A stretch of DNA of 43,128 bases from CAZNLL01 sp964573885 (GCA_964573885.1 CAZNLL010000015.1:1-43128); one strand, 5' to 3'. Positions 15,516 to 24,898 are shown, counted from the first letter of the stretch. Numbers and translations: made by a program. The notes: generated by a model not told the origin, from the letters alone.

Positions 15516-18500
15516 ATGACCAAGACGACAAAAACTATAGAAGGCAATGAAGCGGCGGCCCACGTGGCATACGCCATGAGTGACGTGGCAGCCATCTATC
15601 CCATTACGCCCTCCAGCAGCATGGGGGAATATGCAGATGAATGGGCCTCGCACGGAAGAAAAAATATTTTTGGCCAGGTTTTAAACGTTGTGGAGATGCA
15701 GTCCGAGGCAGGGGCGGCAGGGGCGGTTCATGGGGCCCTCTCCGCAGGAGCCCTGTCCACCACCTTCACCGCCTCCCAGGGGCTGCTTCTTATGATTCCC
15801 AATATGTACAAGATTGCCGGGGAGATCATGCCCGCGGTGTTTCACGTGTCTGCCAGGGCAGTGGCCACCCACGCTTTGTCCATTTTTGGGGATCATTCGG
15901 ACATCAACGCCGTGCGGCAGGCCGGGTTCTCCCTCCTGGCCTCGGCCTCGGTGCAGGAGGTGATGGATTTGGCCCTCGTGGCCCATCTCGCCAGCATCCG
16001 CACGAGCCTGCCCTTTTTGCATTTTTTTGACGGCTTCAGGACTTCTCAGGAGATTCAAAAGATTGAGCTAATAGACTATGACGACATGGCTACTTTGGTG
16101 GATTGGGATGCTATTGACGATTTCAGGGGCCGCGCCATGAACCCTGAACACCCGCAACTTCGGGGAACAGCCCAGAATCCGGACATCTTTTTCCAGAATC
16201 GAGAGGCGTGCAATCCCTTTTATGATCGTATAGCCCCCATTGTCCAGGAGGAAATGGAAAAGGTAGGGGACCTGGTGGGCCGGCCTTACAACCTCTTTGA
16301 TTATGTGGGCAACCCTGAGGCGGACCGGGTCATCGTATCCATGGCCTCCAGTTGCGATGTCATGGAGGAGACCGTTAATTACCTGACCAACCAGGGAGAA
16401 AGGGTGGGGCTGATTAAGGTCCGTCTTTATCTGCCCTTTTCAAGGGAGCATTTCCTGAGGGCCCTCCCTGCCACGGCCGAAAGGATTGCGGTGATGGACA
16501 GGACCAAGGCCCCGGGCGCCTTGGGGGAGCCCCTGTATCAGGATGTGTGCACGGTTTTCCAGGAGAGAAGCGAGGCCCCTGTCATCGTGGGAGGCCGTTA
16601 TGGGCTGGGCAGCAAAGATGTAACACCCACCATGGTGAAGGCCGTCTTCGACAGCCTGCGCTCCAGGGTGCCCAAGAACCACTTCACCGTAGGCATTGTG
16701 GACGATGTGACCCACACTTCCCTGGAACTCCCCGAAGAGATCGATCCCTCTCCCGAGGGCACGGTGCGGTGCAAGTTCTGGGGGTTGGGCGCTGACGGGA
16801 CCGTAGGTGCCAATAAAAACGCCATTAAGATCATCGGGGAAAACACGGACCTCTTTGCCCAGGCCTATTTTGCCTACGACGCCAAAAAGTCCGGGGGGAT
16901 CACCATGAGCCACCTGCGGTTCTCCCCCCACAGGATCCAGTCTCCCTATCTCTTGACCAAGTCCGACTTTATTGCATGCCACAACCCGGCCTTTGTCAAC
17001 CAATACAATATCCTTGAAGGGATCAGGGAAGGGGGCACCTTCCTGCTCAATTCGCCTTGGGATCTTGAGGAAATGGAGAAACAGCTCCCGGATCACGTGA
17101 AACGAACCATCGCTCAGAGAAACCTCAAATTCTATAATATCGACGCCGTAAAGATCGCCTCTGAGATCGGTCTCGGCGGCCGGATCAATATGGTCATGCA
17201 GGCCGCCTTTTTTCAGATCGCCGAGGTGATCCCCCCTGAAGAGGCGCTCAAATACGTCAAGGAGGCCATTCAAAAGACTTACGGGAAGAAGGGAAAAGAC
17301 GTTGTGCAAATGAACATTGACGCCGTGGACAAGGCTATCGGGGCCCTGGAGGAAATCAAGGTTCCCGACCATTGGGCCACGGCCGGTCACGAGGCCTACC
17401 TTGAAAAGGATGAGCCTGAATTTGTCAGCCTGGTCATGAGGCCCATGCTGGCCCAGCAGGGAGACAAGCTGCCTGTAAGCCTGCTCCCTCCGGACGGGAT
17501 TTTCCCCACCGCCACCACCCAATACGAGAAGAGGGGGGTTGCCATCAATGTCCCGGAGTGGCAGCCGGAGAACTGCATCCAGTGTAATCAGTGTTCCTTT
17601 GTCTGCCCCCATGCGGTGATTCGACCGGTCCTGGCCCGGGAGGAGGACCTCCAGGATGCCCCCGAAGGATTTGTCACCGTGGAGGCCAAGGGGAAAGAGC
17701 TCAAGGGACTGCGATACCGAATCCAGGTGAGCCCCCTGGACTGTACGGGCTGCGGCAACTGCGCCCAGGTGTGTCCTGCCAAGCAAAAGGCCTTGGTGAT
17801 GAAACCCCTTTCCACACAGACAGGAACCCAGGTGCCAAATCATCTCTTCTCGACAACACTTCCCCCCATGGACGATATCATGCCCATATCCTCTGTTAAA
17901 GGGAGCCAATTCAGAAGACCACTTTTTGAGTTCTCCGGAGCCTGCCCTGGGTGCGGTGAGACGCCCTATGTCAAGCTGGTTACCCAGCTCTTCGGAGACC
18001 GCATGTTGATTGCCAATGCCACGGGGTGCTCCTCCATTTACGGGGGCTCTGCCCCGGTCTGTCCTTACACCGTCAATGATGAGGGCCACGGTCCCGCCTG
18101 GGCCAACTCCCTCTTCGAAGACAATGCGGAATACGGTTTTGGCATGGAACTGGGCGTCTCCCAGAGACGCTCCGCCCTGGCCGACCAGGTGAAGGAGGCC
18201 CTGGACCGCGGGGTCTCCGAGGACCTGGAAGAGGCCTTAAAGGGATGGCTCCAGAACATGAACGACGGAGAACAGTCCAAGGCCTATGCCCGACAGATCA
18301 CGGAGTCCATCGAAGAAGAACTGGCTGATCCCGACGCAGAACTTAACCCCCTGCTTTTGGAAATCCTGGACAGGTCCGACTACCTGACCAAAAAGTCCAT
18401 CTGGATTGTGGGGGGCGACGGATGGGCCTATGATATCGGCTACGGCGGCGTGGACCATGTGATCGCCTCGGCCCGGGACGTGAATATCCTCGTTCTGGAC

Positions 18501-19040
18501 ACAGAGGTATACTCCAACACCGGGGGTCAGGCCTCCAAGTCCACCCCCACCGGGGCCGTGGCCAAGTTTGCGGCCGCGGGCAAGCCTACCCGCAAGAAAG
18601 ACCTCGGTCGCATGGCCATGACTTATGGGTACGTCTATGTAGCCTCCGTGGCCATGGGGGCCAACAAGAACCAATTGCTTAAGGCCGTCCTGGAGGCCGA
18701 GTCGTACCAAGGCCCCTCCCTCATCATCGCCTATGCCCCCTGCATCAATCACGGCATAAACATGGGCCAGAGCCAGGAAGAGGAGAAGAAGGCCGTTGAG
18801 GCGGGCTACTGGCCCCTTTTCCGCTATGATCCCCGCCTTAAAGAGGAAGGGAAAAACCCCTTTGTCCTGGACTCCAAAGAGCCCAAGGGGGATTTCCGGG
18901 AATTTCTCATGGGGGAAGTGAGATACTCAAGCCTGACCCGGACCTTCCCGGACCATGCCGAAGACCTTTTTAAGCAGGCCGAAGAGGATATGAAGGAGCG
19001 CTATGCCCTCTATAAGAGCCTGGCCGCCCAGGGAGAATAG
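15516..19040 (+). CDS. nifJ: Pyruvate:ferredoxin (flavodoxin) oxidoreductase, single-chain
   Basis: The 1174-residue homodimer-type enzyme interconverts pyruvate + CoA and acetyl-CoA + CO2, passing electrons to ferredoxin or flavodoxin. Domains in order: pyruvate-binding domain I (PITPSSSMGEYADEW), CoA-binding domain, a linking domain, a two-[4Fe-4S] ferredoxin domain (CIQCNQCSFVCP at ~687, CTGCGNCAQVCP at ~743), then the thiamine pyrophosphate domain with CPGCGETPYVKL and GGDGWAYDIGYGG (~965). The length matches the family (about 1170-1230). A GAAAGGA site precedes the ATG. In an acetogenic or sulfate-reducing autotroph it would also run in the carboxylating direction on acetyl-CoA made by the CODH/ACS encoded downstream in this window. 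Confidence 0.95.
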   Translation: MTKTTKTIEGNEAAAHVAYAMSDVAAIYPITPSSSMGEYADEWASHGRKNIFGQVLNVVEMQSEAGAAGAVHGALSAGALSTTFTASQGLLLMIPNMYKIAGEIMPAVFHVSARAVATHALSIFGDHSDINAVRQAGFSLLASASVQEVMDLALVAHLASIRTSLPFLHFFDGFRTSQEIQKIELIDYDDMATLVDWDAIDDFRGRAMNPEHPQLRGTAQNPDIFFQNREACNPFYDRIAPIVQEEMEKVGDLVGRPYNLFDYVGNPEADRVIVSMASSCDVMEETVNYLTNQGERVGLIKVRLYLPFSREHFLRALPATAERIAVMDRTKAPGALGEPLYQDVCTVFQERSEAPVIVGGRYGLGSKDVTPTMVKAVFDSLRSRVPKNHFTVGIVDDVTHTSLELPEEIDPSPEGTVRCKFWGLGADGTVGANKNAIKIIGENTDLFAQAYFAYDAKKSGGITMSHLRFSPHRIQSPYLLTKSDFIACHNPAFVNQYNILEGIREGGTFLLNSPWDLEEMEKQLPDHVKRTIAQRNLKFYNIDAVKIASEIGLGGRINMVMQAAFFQIAEVIPPEEALKYVKEAIQKTYGKKGKDVVQMNIDAVDKAIGALEEIKVPDHWATAGHEAYLEKDEPEFVSLVMRPMLAQQGDKLPVSLLPPDGIFPTATTQYEKRGVAINVPEWQPENCIQCNQCSFVCPHAVIRPVLAREEDLQDAPEGFVTVEAKGKELKGLRYRIQVSPLDCTGCGNCAQVCPAKQKALVMKPLSTQTGTQVPNHLFSTTLPPMDDIMPISSVKGSQFRRPLFEFSGACPGCGETPYVKLVTQLFGDRMLIANATGCSSIYGGSAPVCPYTVNDEGHGPAWANSLFEDNAEYGFGMELGVSQRRSALADQVKEALDRGVSEDLEEALKGWLQNMNDGEQSKAYARQITESIEEELADPDAELNPLLLEILDRSDYLTKKSIWIVGGDGWAYDIGYGGVDHVIASARDVNILVLDTEVYSNTGGQASKSTPTGAVAKFAAAGKPTRKKDLGRMAMTYGYVYVASVAMGANKNQLLKAVLEAESYQGPSLIIAYAPCINHGINMGQSQEEEKKAVEAGYWPLFRYDPRLKEEGKNPFVLDSKEPKGDFREFLMGEVRYSSLTRTFPDHAEDLFKQAEEDMKERYALYKSLAAQGE

Positions 19041-19057
19041 GCCCAAAAGGCCTTGAA

Positions 19058-19101
19058 GGGGACACAAGGGCTTACCCGTCCGATGCGGGCAATGTGTCCC
19101 C
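19058..19101. terminator. Possible hairpin terminator between nifJ and surE
   Basis: Arms GGGGACACA (19058-19066) and TGTGTCCCC (19093-19101) form a 9-bp stem with a long loop that can itself pair (CCCG with CGGG). It overlaps the last codons of surE. No T-run follows on either strand, so its role as a terminator of the convergent genes is uncertain. Confidence 0.35.
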
Positions 19102-19863
19102 TCCCAAAGAGGGCAGAGAAAGCTGCCGTAACCGCTCCAGCTCGCTTTCGCAGGTAAGGTCGTAATGAATAGGCGTGATGGTAATCTTGCCGGCCCTTAG
19201 GGCGGTAAGATCGTTGTCCGGAATCCCCTCTTCAACGATCTTCTCCCCTGCAAGCCAATAATAAACCATGCCCCGGGGGTCATTTCTCTTCTCAAAGCGC
19301 TCTTTGAACCTTGAGAGATCCTGCCTTGTGAGACAAACCCCCTTGATCTTATGGGGGGGCAGGGCAGGGATATTCACGTTCAAGGCGGTACCATCCCTTA
19401 ATTGGCATTCCATGATAAAGGGAATAAGCTTTCTGCTGAATTGGGCTGCAAAGGTAAAATCCGGTCTTCTCAGGGTGGCCAGGGATATGGCCGCCGAGGG
19501 CACTCCCAAAAAGGCCCCTTCTGTGGCCGCCGACACCGTTCCTGAGTAGAGGATATTGACCCCCACATTGGCGCCCAGGTTTATGCCCGACAAAATAATG
19601 TCCGGGGCTTCTTCAATAAGTTCCTGCACAGCGATCTTCACGCAATCCGCCGGTGTTCCGGTGACCGCGTAGCCGAAAAAAGTCCCGTTCTTATATGTCT
19701 CCCGCACCCTGAGGGGCGAGGTCAAGGTTATCGCGTGTCCAACGGCGCTCATCTCCGCCTCGGGTGCCACGATAAGCAGTTCATGCTCAGAGGTCAACGC
19801 CTGGCTCAGGGCGGCCAACCCGGGTGCGTGTATGCCGTCATCGTTGGTCAATAGGATTCTCAT
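19072..19863 (-). CDS. surE: 5'/3'-nucleotidase SurE
   Basis: SurE is a metal-dependent nucleoside monophosphate phosphatase. The 263-residue product begins MRILLTNDDGIHAPGL with the metal-binding Asp-Asp, followed by APEAEMSAVGHAIT, GTPADCVKIAV and SGINLGANVGVNILYSGTV, all classic SurE motifs. I chose the ATG at 19863, preceded by AAGGGACG. The frame is open to 19968, but the extra Arg/Pro-rich residues do not fit the family. The gene stands alone, convergent with nifJ. Confidence 0.93.
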   Translation of the reverse strand: MRILLTNDDGIHAPGLAALSQALTSEHELLIVAPEAEMSAVGHAITLTSPLRVRETYKNGTFFGYAVTGTPADCVKIAVQELIEEAPDIILSGINLGANVGVNILYSGTVSAATEGAFLGVPSAAISLATLRRPDFTFAAQFSRKLIPFIMECQLRDGTALNVNIPALPPHKIKGVCLTRQDLSRFKERFEKRNDPRGMVYYWLAGEKIVEEGIPDNDLTALRAGKITITPIHYDLTCESELERLRQLSLPSLGGDTLPASDG

Positions 19864-20142
19864 GGTTCGTCCCTTTACCGTGCCGGGCCGCCCCGGGGCC
19901 CGTAAGGCCGGGGCCCTAGGAGGGTACTTTTCATTGCGTCTCCTTGCCATCTCCTGTATATTGGGCACGCATCACCCACGACTGTACCGTTTATCGCATT
20001 TTGTGGGTATGGGTCGGCGCCCTGATACAGGACTGATGAAAACAATTTAGATCTTTGAACCGGCCTTCCTTATCCGGGCGTGCGCATTTATTACTAATGT
20101 TCCACTGGCAAAAAGTCAAACCCAATTGGAGGACCCTGATTC

Positions 20143-20365
20143 ACCATCAAGATGTCATCTGCTGCGTTGCCTTCGATCGCTTCTCTCGTTCGACCTGGAG
20201 GCTCTCGACAGGCTTGCGGCGTATTGTTTATACGCCTCAGTCGGCGCTCCTCCCGCACACAAAAGCGGGATCTGCGATGCGGCGCCTGGCATCTAACACC
20301 TTGCTGGTGCCCAGGGACTGCCCAAAATCATTGATTATCATTGTCTATCGAGAATTTTGATGGTG
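20143..20365. repeat. Structured intergenic element between surE and fumarase
   Basis: The gene-free stretch 19864-20384 holds the surE upstream region and then this ~223-bp element. It is bounded by inverted repeats CACCATCAA (20143-20151) and TTGATGGTG (20357-20365). Inside is a perfect hairpin GGCGTAT-TGTTT-ATACGCC (20218-20236) and a CACC-TTGCT-GGTG hairpin. The words CTGCGTTGCCTTCG and TACGCCTCAGTCGGCGCTCC resemble dispersed intergenic repeats I associate with proteobacterial genomes; this is memory, not a search. No open frame in it looks coding. Confidence 0.45.
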
Positions 20366-20384
20366 GACACAGGGAGGACTTTTT

Positions 20385-21224
20385 ATGCGTCAGGTCTCAT
20401 CACAAACCATTGCCGAGGCGGTTAAAGCGGCGGCCATAAAGGCCAATTATGAATTAGGGCAAGACGTGATTCAGGCCCTGGAAGAGGGACTTAAGACGGA
20501 GGAATCGCCGGTAGGCCGTGATATCCTTACCCGTTTGATCGAAAACGCCCGTATCGCCAGGGAGGAACGTATCCCCATTTGCCAGGATACGGGCGTGGCC
20601 GTGATTTTTGCTGAAGTGGGTCAGGAGGTCTCTATTACAGGGGGAGACTTCAGAACCGCCCTTGAAGAGGGGGTCAGACAGGGGTACCAGGAGGGATATT
20701 TGCGCAAATCCGTATGCCATCCCTTCACCCGAAAGAACACGGGGGACAATACCCCCATCATCGTTCATCTGGACCTGGTTCCTGGCGAAACCCTCAAGAT
20801 CTGGGTGGTACCCAAGGGGGGCGGCAGTGAAAACATGAGCCGTCTTTTCATGCTCCCCCCCTCTGCCGGCTGGAGCGGGGTAAAGGAAAGGGTTGTGGAA
20901 ACCGTGGCCGAGGCAGGACCCAATCCCTGCCCCCCCACTATCGTGGGTGTGGGTATCGGGGGCAACTTTGAGCAGTCCGCCATAATGGCAAAGAAATCCC
21001 TGCTCAGGCCCCTGGGAACGGCCAATCCGGATCCCGAGCTAATGGACATGGAGACGGAGCTCTATGACGCGATTCAAAAGACCGGTGTGGGGCCTCAGGG
21101 CCTCGGCGGGCGGGTGACATCCCTGGCCGTGCATATCCTGATGATGCCCTGTCACATTGCGAGTCTTCCCTTGGCCGTAAATATTCAATGCCACGCGAGT
21201 CGACATGAGGAAATCCTTCTCTAG
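20385..21224 (+). CDS. Class I fumarate hydratase, alpha subunit
   Basis: The 279-residue protein matches the N-terminal half of iron-sulfur (class I) fumarases and of tartrate dehydratase TtdA. It has ICQDTGVAVIFAEVG with the first cluster cysteine, VCHPFTRKNTGDNTP, PKGGGSENMS and GPNPCPPTIVGVGIGG with another cysteine. With the beta subunit encoded next it forms an oxygen-sensitive [4Fe-4S] enzyme interconverting fumarate and malate. TtdA-type tartrate specificity cannot be fully excluded, but fumarase is expected in this metabolic setting. An AGGGAGGA site precedes the ATG. It starts a plus-strand group of four closely spaced genes. Confidence 0.92.
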   Translation: MRQVSSQTIAEAVKAAAIKANYELGQDVIQALEEGLKTEESPVGRDILTRLIENARIAREERIPICQDTGVAVIFAEVGQEVSITGGDFRTALEEGVRQGYQEGYLRKSVCHPFTRKNTGDNTPIIVHLDLVPGETLKIWVVPKGGGSENMSRLFMLPPSAGWSGVKERVVETVAEAGPNPCPPTIVGVGIGGNFEQSAIMAKKSLLRPLGTANPDPELMDMETELYDAIQKTGVGPQGLGGRVTSLAVHILMMPCHIASLPLAVNIQCHASRHEEILL

Positions 21225-21266
21225 ATAGACAGCGTTGATAAATAAAGGCAAGTCATGGAGGAATCT

Positions 21267-21824
21267 ATGGATGATGTCATACAGCTTAAAACCCCTTTGA
21301 CCGTGGCGGATGTTGACGCCCTGAGGGCCGGAGACAGGGTCGCTATAAGCGGCCATGTCTACACGGCCAGAGATGCGGCCCACAGGAGGTTGATCGAGTT
21401 GATCGAGGCCGGCAAAAAGCTTCCCATCCCCCTTGAGGGCCAGGTGATCTATTACGTGGGCCCGTCCCCGGCGCCGCCTGGTAAAGTGATCGGGGCCGCC
21501 GGGCCCACCACCAGTTATAGGATGGATCCCTATACGCCCACCCTCCTGCGGCTCGGACTCAAGGCCATGATCGGCAAAGGCAAACGTAATGAAGAAGTCA
21601 GGCAGGCCATGATCACATACAAGGCCGTATATCTTGCCGCCATTGGCGGCGCCGGCGCCCTTATGGCCAGGGCGGTGAAGGAGGCCCGGGTGGTGGCTTA
21701 CGAGGACCTGGGTCCTGAGGCCATCCGGGAACTCCGTGTAGAGGCGCTGCCTGTTATCGTGGTCAACGACACCCTTGGGAACGACCTCTATCAGGAGGGC
21801 CAAAAAAAATACGCCATAACCTAG
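21267..21824 (+). CDS. Class I fumarate hydratase, beta subunit
   Basis: The 185-residue partner of the preceding gene matches the C-terminal half of class I fumarases: LRAGDRVAISGHVYTARDAAHRR, YVGPSPAPPG and AAGPTTSYRMDPYTP. I chose the ATG at 21267 because GGAGGA lies just upstream and the product then begins MDDVIQLKTPL, as in relatives; an ATG four codons earlier (21255) is possible. It lies 42 bp after the alpha subunit. Confidence 0.92.
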   Translation: MDDVIQLKTPLTVADVDALRAGDRVAISGHVYTARDAAHRRLIELIEAGKKLPIPLEGQVIYYVGPSPAPPGKVIGAAGPTTSYRMDPYTPTLLRLGLKAMIGKGKRNEEVRQAMITYKAVYLAAIGGAGALMARAVKEARVVAYEDLGPEAIRELRVEALPVIVVNDTLGNDLYQEGQKKYAIT

Positions 21825-21854
21825 CTCGTCACACATTCTCGGGTCCCTTTCAAG

Positions 21855-23108
21855 GTGAAGGCTCAATCTCATAGAGACATTGAACAAAAGGAACTGAAGG
21901 CCCTTATACGGTTCAGTGCCCTGATCAATTCCTCCCTTCAAATCGAGGATGTCCTTAATTTCGCCATGGAATCTGCAGAGCAATTCATGCATGCCGAAGC
22001 CAGCAGCATCTATGAGGTGGACCCGGAACGGGGGGATTTATTTATCCGCATCGCCAGGGGGGAAAAAAAGGAACCTGTCAAGGGGATCCGGCTCAAGTGG
22101 GGCCAAGGGATCGCAGGACGGGTGGTGGAATCCAAAAAGCCCATGGTGGTCCAGGATGTGAGCAAGGAAAAGGCCTTCAGCCCGGAGGTGGACAGGAAAA
22201 CCGGTTTTACCACCCGGTCCATGGTCTGTGTCCCTTTGATCCTGAGGGGTGAAGCGGTGGGTGCGGTTCAGGTCCTGAATAAAAGAGACCAAGAGCCCTT
22301 CACTTCCTCGGACCTGGAGCTGCTCACCACCATGTCTCAACAGATCGCCGTGGCCCTGGAAAACGCCAAGCTCTACGAAAGGCTCCAGGAGCAATTCCGT
22401 CTTACTGAGCAGGAATTGAGGGTAACCCAGGAAAGACTCATCCGCTCCGAGAGATTGGCCGCCACGGGAAACCTCATCCAAGGGGTGGCCCACGAGGTCC
22501 GAAACCCCATTATGACCATCGGCGGGTTTGCCCTGAGGATCAAAAAGGCCTTGAAAGACCACCGCAAAATCCAAGAGTATGCGGACATCATCCTGCAGGA
22601 ATCCCAGAGACTTGAAAACCTGGTAAGAGAGGTCCAGGAGTTCGCCGACATTCAATCCCCAACCCTGAAGCGGGGCAACATCTCCGAGGTGCTCCAGCGG
22701 GTCTTGAAAAAGGTTGAGGCCTTGGCCCGGGAACTGGCCGTCCGCCTCTTTGTTGACATTCAAGAGGATCTGCCCCCCACCATGCTGGACGACTCCCAGC
22801 TCTTCAAGGCCTTCTCGAACATTTTGGAAAACGCCCTGGAGGCCATGCCTGAGGGAGGGACCCTGACCATTGAGGCCCTGAGTGCAAACGGTCACATCAG
22901 GATCAAGATCGTGGATACGGGGTGCGGTGTTTCAAAAGAGGCCCTGGCCTGTATTTATGATCCCTTCTTTACCTCCAAGACCCATGGAGCGGGCCTGGGC
23001 CTTACCATGGTACATCAGATCATGATGAACCATCACGGAGAAATCAAGATCCAAAGCGGGCAGGGGATCGGGACCACCGTGACTCTTCAGATCCCCGTAA
23101 GCCCTTGA
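21855..23108 (+). CDS. GAF-domain sensor histidine kinase
   Basis: The 417-residue soluble protein has an N-terminal GAF sensor domain (~28-170), a coiled coil (~170-205), a dimerisation domain with the phosphoacceptor His in GVAHEVRNPI (~213) and an ATPase domain with the N box (NILENALEAMPEGG), G1 box (DTGCGVSKE) and G2 box (THGAGLGLTMVH). All kinase motifs are intact. No transmembrane segment is present, so it senses a cytoplasmic signal through GAF. The start is a GTG without an obvious ribosome site, 30 bp after the fumarase beta gene. No response regulator is nearby, so its partner is unknown. Confidence 0.9.
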   Translation: MKAQSHRDIEQKELKALIRFSALINSSLQIEDVLNFAMESAEQFMHAEASSIYEVDPERGDLFIRIARGEKKEPVKGIRLKWGQGIAGRVVESKKPMVVQDVSKEKAFSPEVDRKTGFTTRSMVCVPLILRGEAVGAVQVLNKRDQEPFTSSDLELLTTMSQQIAVALENAKLYERLQEQFRLTEQELRVTQERLIRSERLAATGNLIQGVAHEVRNPIMTIGGFALRIKKALKDHRKIQEYADIILQESQRLENLVREVQEFADIQSPTLKRGNISEVLQRVLKKVEALARELAVRLFVDIQEDLPPTMLDDSQLFKAFSNILENALEAMPEGGTLTIEALSANGHIRIKIVDTGCGVSKEALACIYDPFFTSKTHGAGLGLTMVHQIMMNHHGEIKIQSGQGIGTTVTLQIPVSP

Positions 23109-23166
23109 TCGGCAGGAGAAACGTCTTTACCATGGGCCTGCACGGTCTCATAAGGAGCCAAAAATC

Positions 23167-24042
23167 ATGACACAAGGCAGGATCGGAAAGCTTTTGCTGG
23201 TGGCATTATTTATCGCGATTGGCGCGGCTATCGGTTACTTCATCTATTCCGGGTTAGACCCCGGTGACGAGGAAACCCCCGTAAGCCAGGGGCCGAAGCC
23301 CCCTAGACCGGAACCGCCGGCACAGGAAGAACGCGAGCCGCCACAAGAAAAGCCGGAGCAGCCGGAGACCGCCCCTCCGGAAAAGGCGCCGTCTATGGCC
23401 TTGCCTGAGGAGGGATACTGCACCCGGGTGGAAAAGGATTTAGAGGAGTTTTTCCGGTACTTAAATACCAGAGATTATGTGAAGCATTTCGAGCCGGAGC
23501 CCGATACCTACACCCGCTTTCTGGAGATTGTGAAACAGCTGGAATCTGATCCACCTGTTCCCGCAGGAGAGGGCATTGACCCCCGCATTATCATCCGGAA
23601 TGTATATTACTTCTTCCGAATCCTGGACCGGGACGACCTCCGCCTCATCAGGGAGGTCATCCGCAACGAGGCCGACACCATGGAGATAAACTTGCTCATC
23701 TTTTATCGCTGGCTTAACAGCAAGGACCGATGCCCCGGCCTCGGGGGGGCCAGGCCATCTGGAGAAGCCCTCTATCGTTATGCCGGCTATCTTTTGAATA
23801 CGGTGGGCGGCAGGGCCTACCTTTCACGGCGCCCGCCCCAGCTCAGGGTCCTTATAAGCTATTACTGTATTTTGATCGTTCACAGGGCGGACCTGAGAGG
23901 CAGGAACAACTACGGCATCGATATATTTCCGTATGTATTAAATCTGGCTGATGAAATTCGGCACTATCCTGATCTGCAATTTTACCCTGAATATATGGAG
24001 CGGTTAAAAGAGATTGAAGGGTATTACTATGAGCGGAGGTAA
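23167..24042 (+). CDS. Uncharacterised membrane-anchored protein with Pro/Glu-rich linker
   Basis: I do not recognise this 291-residue protein. It has a cytoplasmic N-terminus, one transmembrane helix (LLLVALFIAIGAAIGYFIYS, ~9-28), a Pro/Glu-rich linker (~30-80) and a mostly alpha-helical, Tyr- and Arg-rich periplasmic or external domain (~85-291) with only three scattered cysteines. An AAGGAG site precedes the ATG. It is 58 bp downstream of the histidine kinase on the same strand and may be cotranscribed. The anchor-linker-domain layout resembles envelope-associated proteins, but no function can be given. Confidence 0.8.
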   Translation: MTQGRIGKLLLVALFIAIGAAIGYFIYSGLDPGDEETPVSQGPKPPRPEPPAQEEREPPQEKPEQPETAPPEKAPSMALPEEGYCTRVEKDLEEFFRYLNTRDYVKHFEPEPDTYTRFLEIVKQLESDPPVPAGEGIDPRIIIRNVYYFFRILDRDDLRLIREVIRNEADTMEINLLIFYRWLNSKDRCPGLGGARPSGEALYRYAGYLLNTVGGRAYLSRRPPQLRVLISYYCILIVHRADLRGRNNYGIDIFPYVLNLADEIRHYPDLQFYPEYMERLKEIEGYYYERR

Positions 24043-24048
24043 CACCTA

Positions 24049-24408
24049 TTACCAGTGTGCCTCCACATTGGCATCGTCAGCCAAGGGCAACTTACCGTCC
24101 AAATAGTCCCTCACCGCCTCCCTTACAGTGCCTTGGGCGTTGTTGGCCACTTTGATATTTCCGGCCTTGAGGGCCTTAAAGGCGTTGGGCCCGCAATAAC
24201 CCGTGAGCAACACCTCGGCCCCTTTCTCACTGACCGCACCCGCGGCCTGGATGCCGGCCCCTTTTAAGGCATTCAGGTTCTCCTTGTTGTCTATCACGGA
24301 AAACGCCATGGTCTCCGTGTCGACCACAATAAAATAGGGGGCCCTGCCGAAACGGGGATCCACCCGGGCATCCAGGTCCGTGCCTGTTGATGTGACGGCT
24401 ATCTTCAT
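24049..24408 (-). CDS. NifX/orange-protein-family (dinitrogenase Fe-Mo cofactor-type) protein
   Basis: The 119-residue protein shows the NifX/NifB C-terminal-type fold (COG1433-like): MKIAVTSTGTDLDARVDPRFGRAPYFIVVD, LLTGYCGPNAFKALKAGNIKV and a C-terminal VREAVRDYLDGKL. The family binds metal-sulfur clusters; it includes nitrogenase cofactor carriers and the Mo-Cu orange protein of Desulfovibrio. It starts immediately after the stop codon of the NifU-like gene, so the two are translated together. No nitrogenase genes are in the window; the cluster it carries is unknown. Confidence 0.87.
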   Translation of the reverse strand: MKIAVTSTGTDLDARVDPRFGRAPYFIVVDTETMAFSVIDNKENLNALKGAGIQAAGAVSEKGAEVLLTGYCGPNAFKALKAGNIKVANNAQGTVREAVRDYLDGKLPLADDANVEAHW

Positions 24409-24855
24409 CTATCTCTCGCTCCCTTGGGCCTCGGTCCCTTTATCCTTCTGATTCTGGTATTCCTCCAAGGCCTTTTGTAAGGTTTTCACCGCCAGCCGGG
24501 CACAATGCACCTTCTGGTCCGGCAGCTTTTCCAGCTCCTCATACAAGATATCCACATCAATCTTACCGGCCTCATCCAGGGTCTTGCCCTTTGCCAGGTT
24601 CACCACCGCACAACCGGAGGCCACCGCACCGGGACAACCAAGGACCTGTATCTTTGCGTCTCTTATCCGCCCACCTTCTATATCCAAGGAGATTTTCATG
24701 GTATCTCCACAAGGGCCTGTGAGATCCGAGACCAGATCCGCGTCTGAAAGGACACCGATATTTTCAGTGGCCTTAAAGTATTCTATGGCCTTGTCAGAAT
24801 ATCCCGATTGAGAAAGCATCTCGTACACATCGTCCTTCGCGTCTCGCTTTTCCAT
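24409..24855 (-). CDS. NifU/IscU-type iron-sulfur cluster assembly scaffold
   Basis: The 148-residue protein carries the scaffold cysteines of the IscU/NifU N-terminal domain: GPCGDTM, GCPGAVASGCA and HCARLAV. A fourth cysteine (in SGCAV) is extra relative to minimal IscU. It would build Fe-S clusters and pass them on. The ATG at 24855 follows GAGGATTCTC; an in-frame ATG 12 codons upstream lacks a good site. It lies between two NifX-family genes downstream of mrp. Confidence 0.88.
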   Translation of the reverse strand: MEKRDAKDDVYEMLSQSGYSDKAIEYFKATENIGVLSDADLVSDLTGPCGDTMKISLDIEGGRIRDAKIQVLGCPGAVASGCAVVNLAKGKTLDEAGKIDVDILYEELEKLPDQKVHCARLAVKTLQKALEEYQNQKDKGTEAQGSER

Positions 24856-24898
24856 TGAGAATCCTCGCATGCCTAAGGGTGATATTCCCACAGACGGC

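Noticed and set aside
16440..18089. 549-codon minus-strand open frame inside nifJ
   Set aside because: It is antisense to a fully conserved oxidoreductase, with no ribosome site or family resemblance.
19864..19968. Extended SurE N-terminus
   Set aside because: The extra 35 residues are Arg/Pro-rich and precede the conserved MRILLTNDDG start, which has its own ribosome site.
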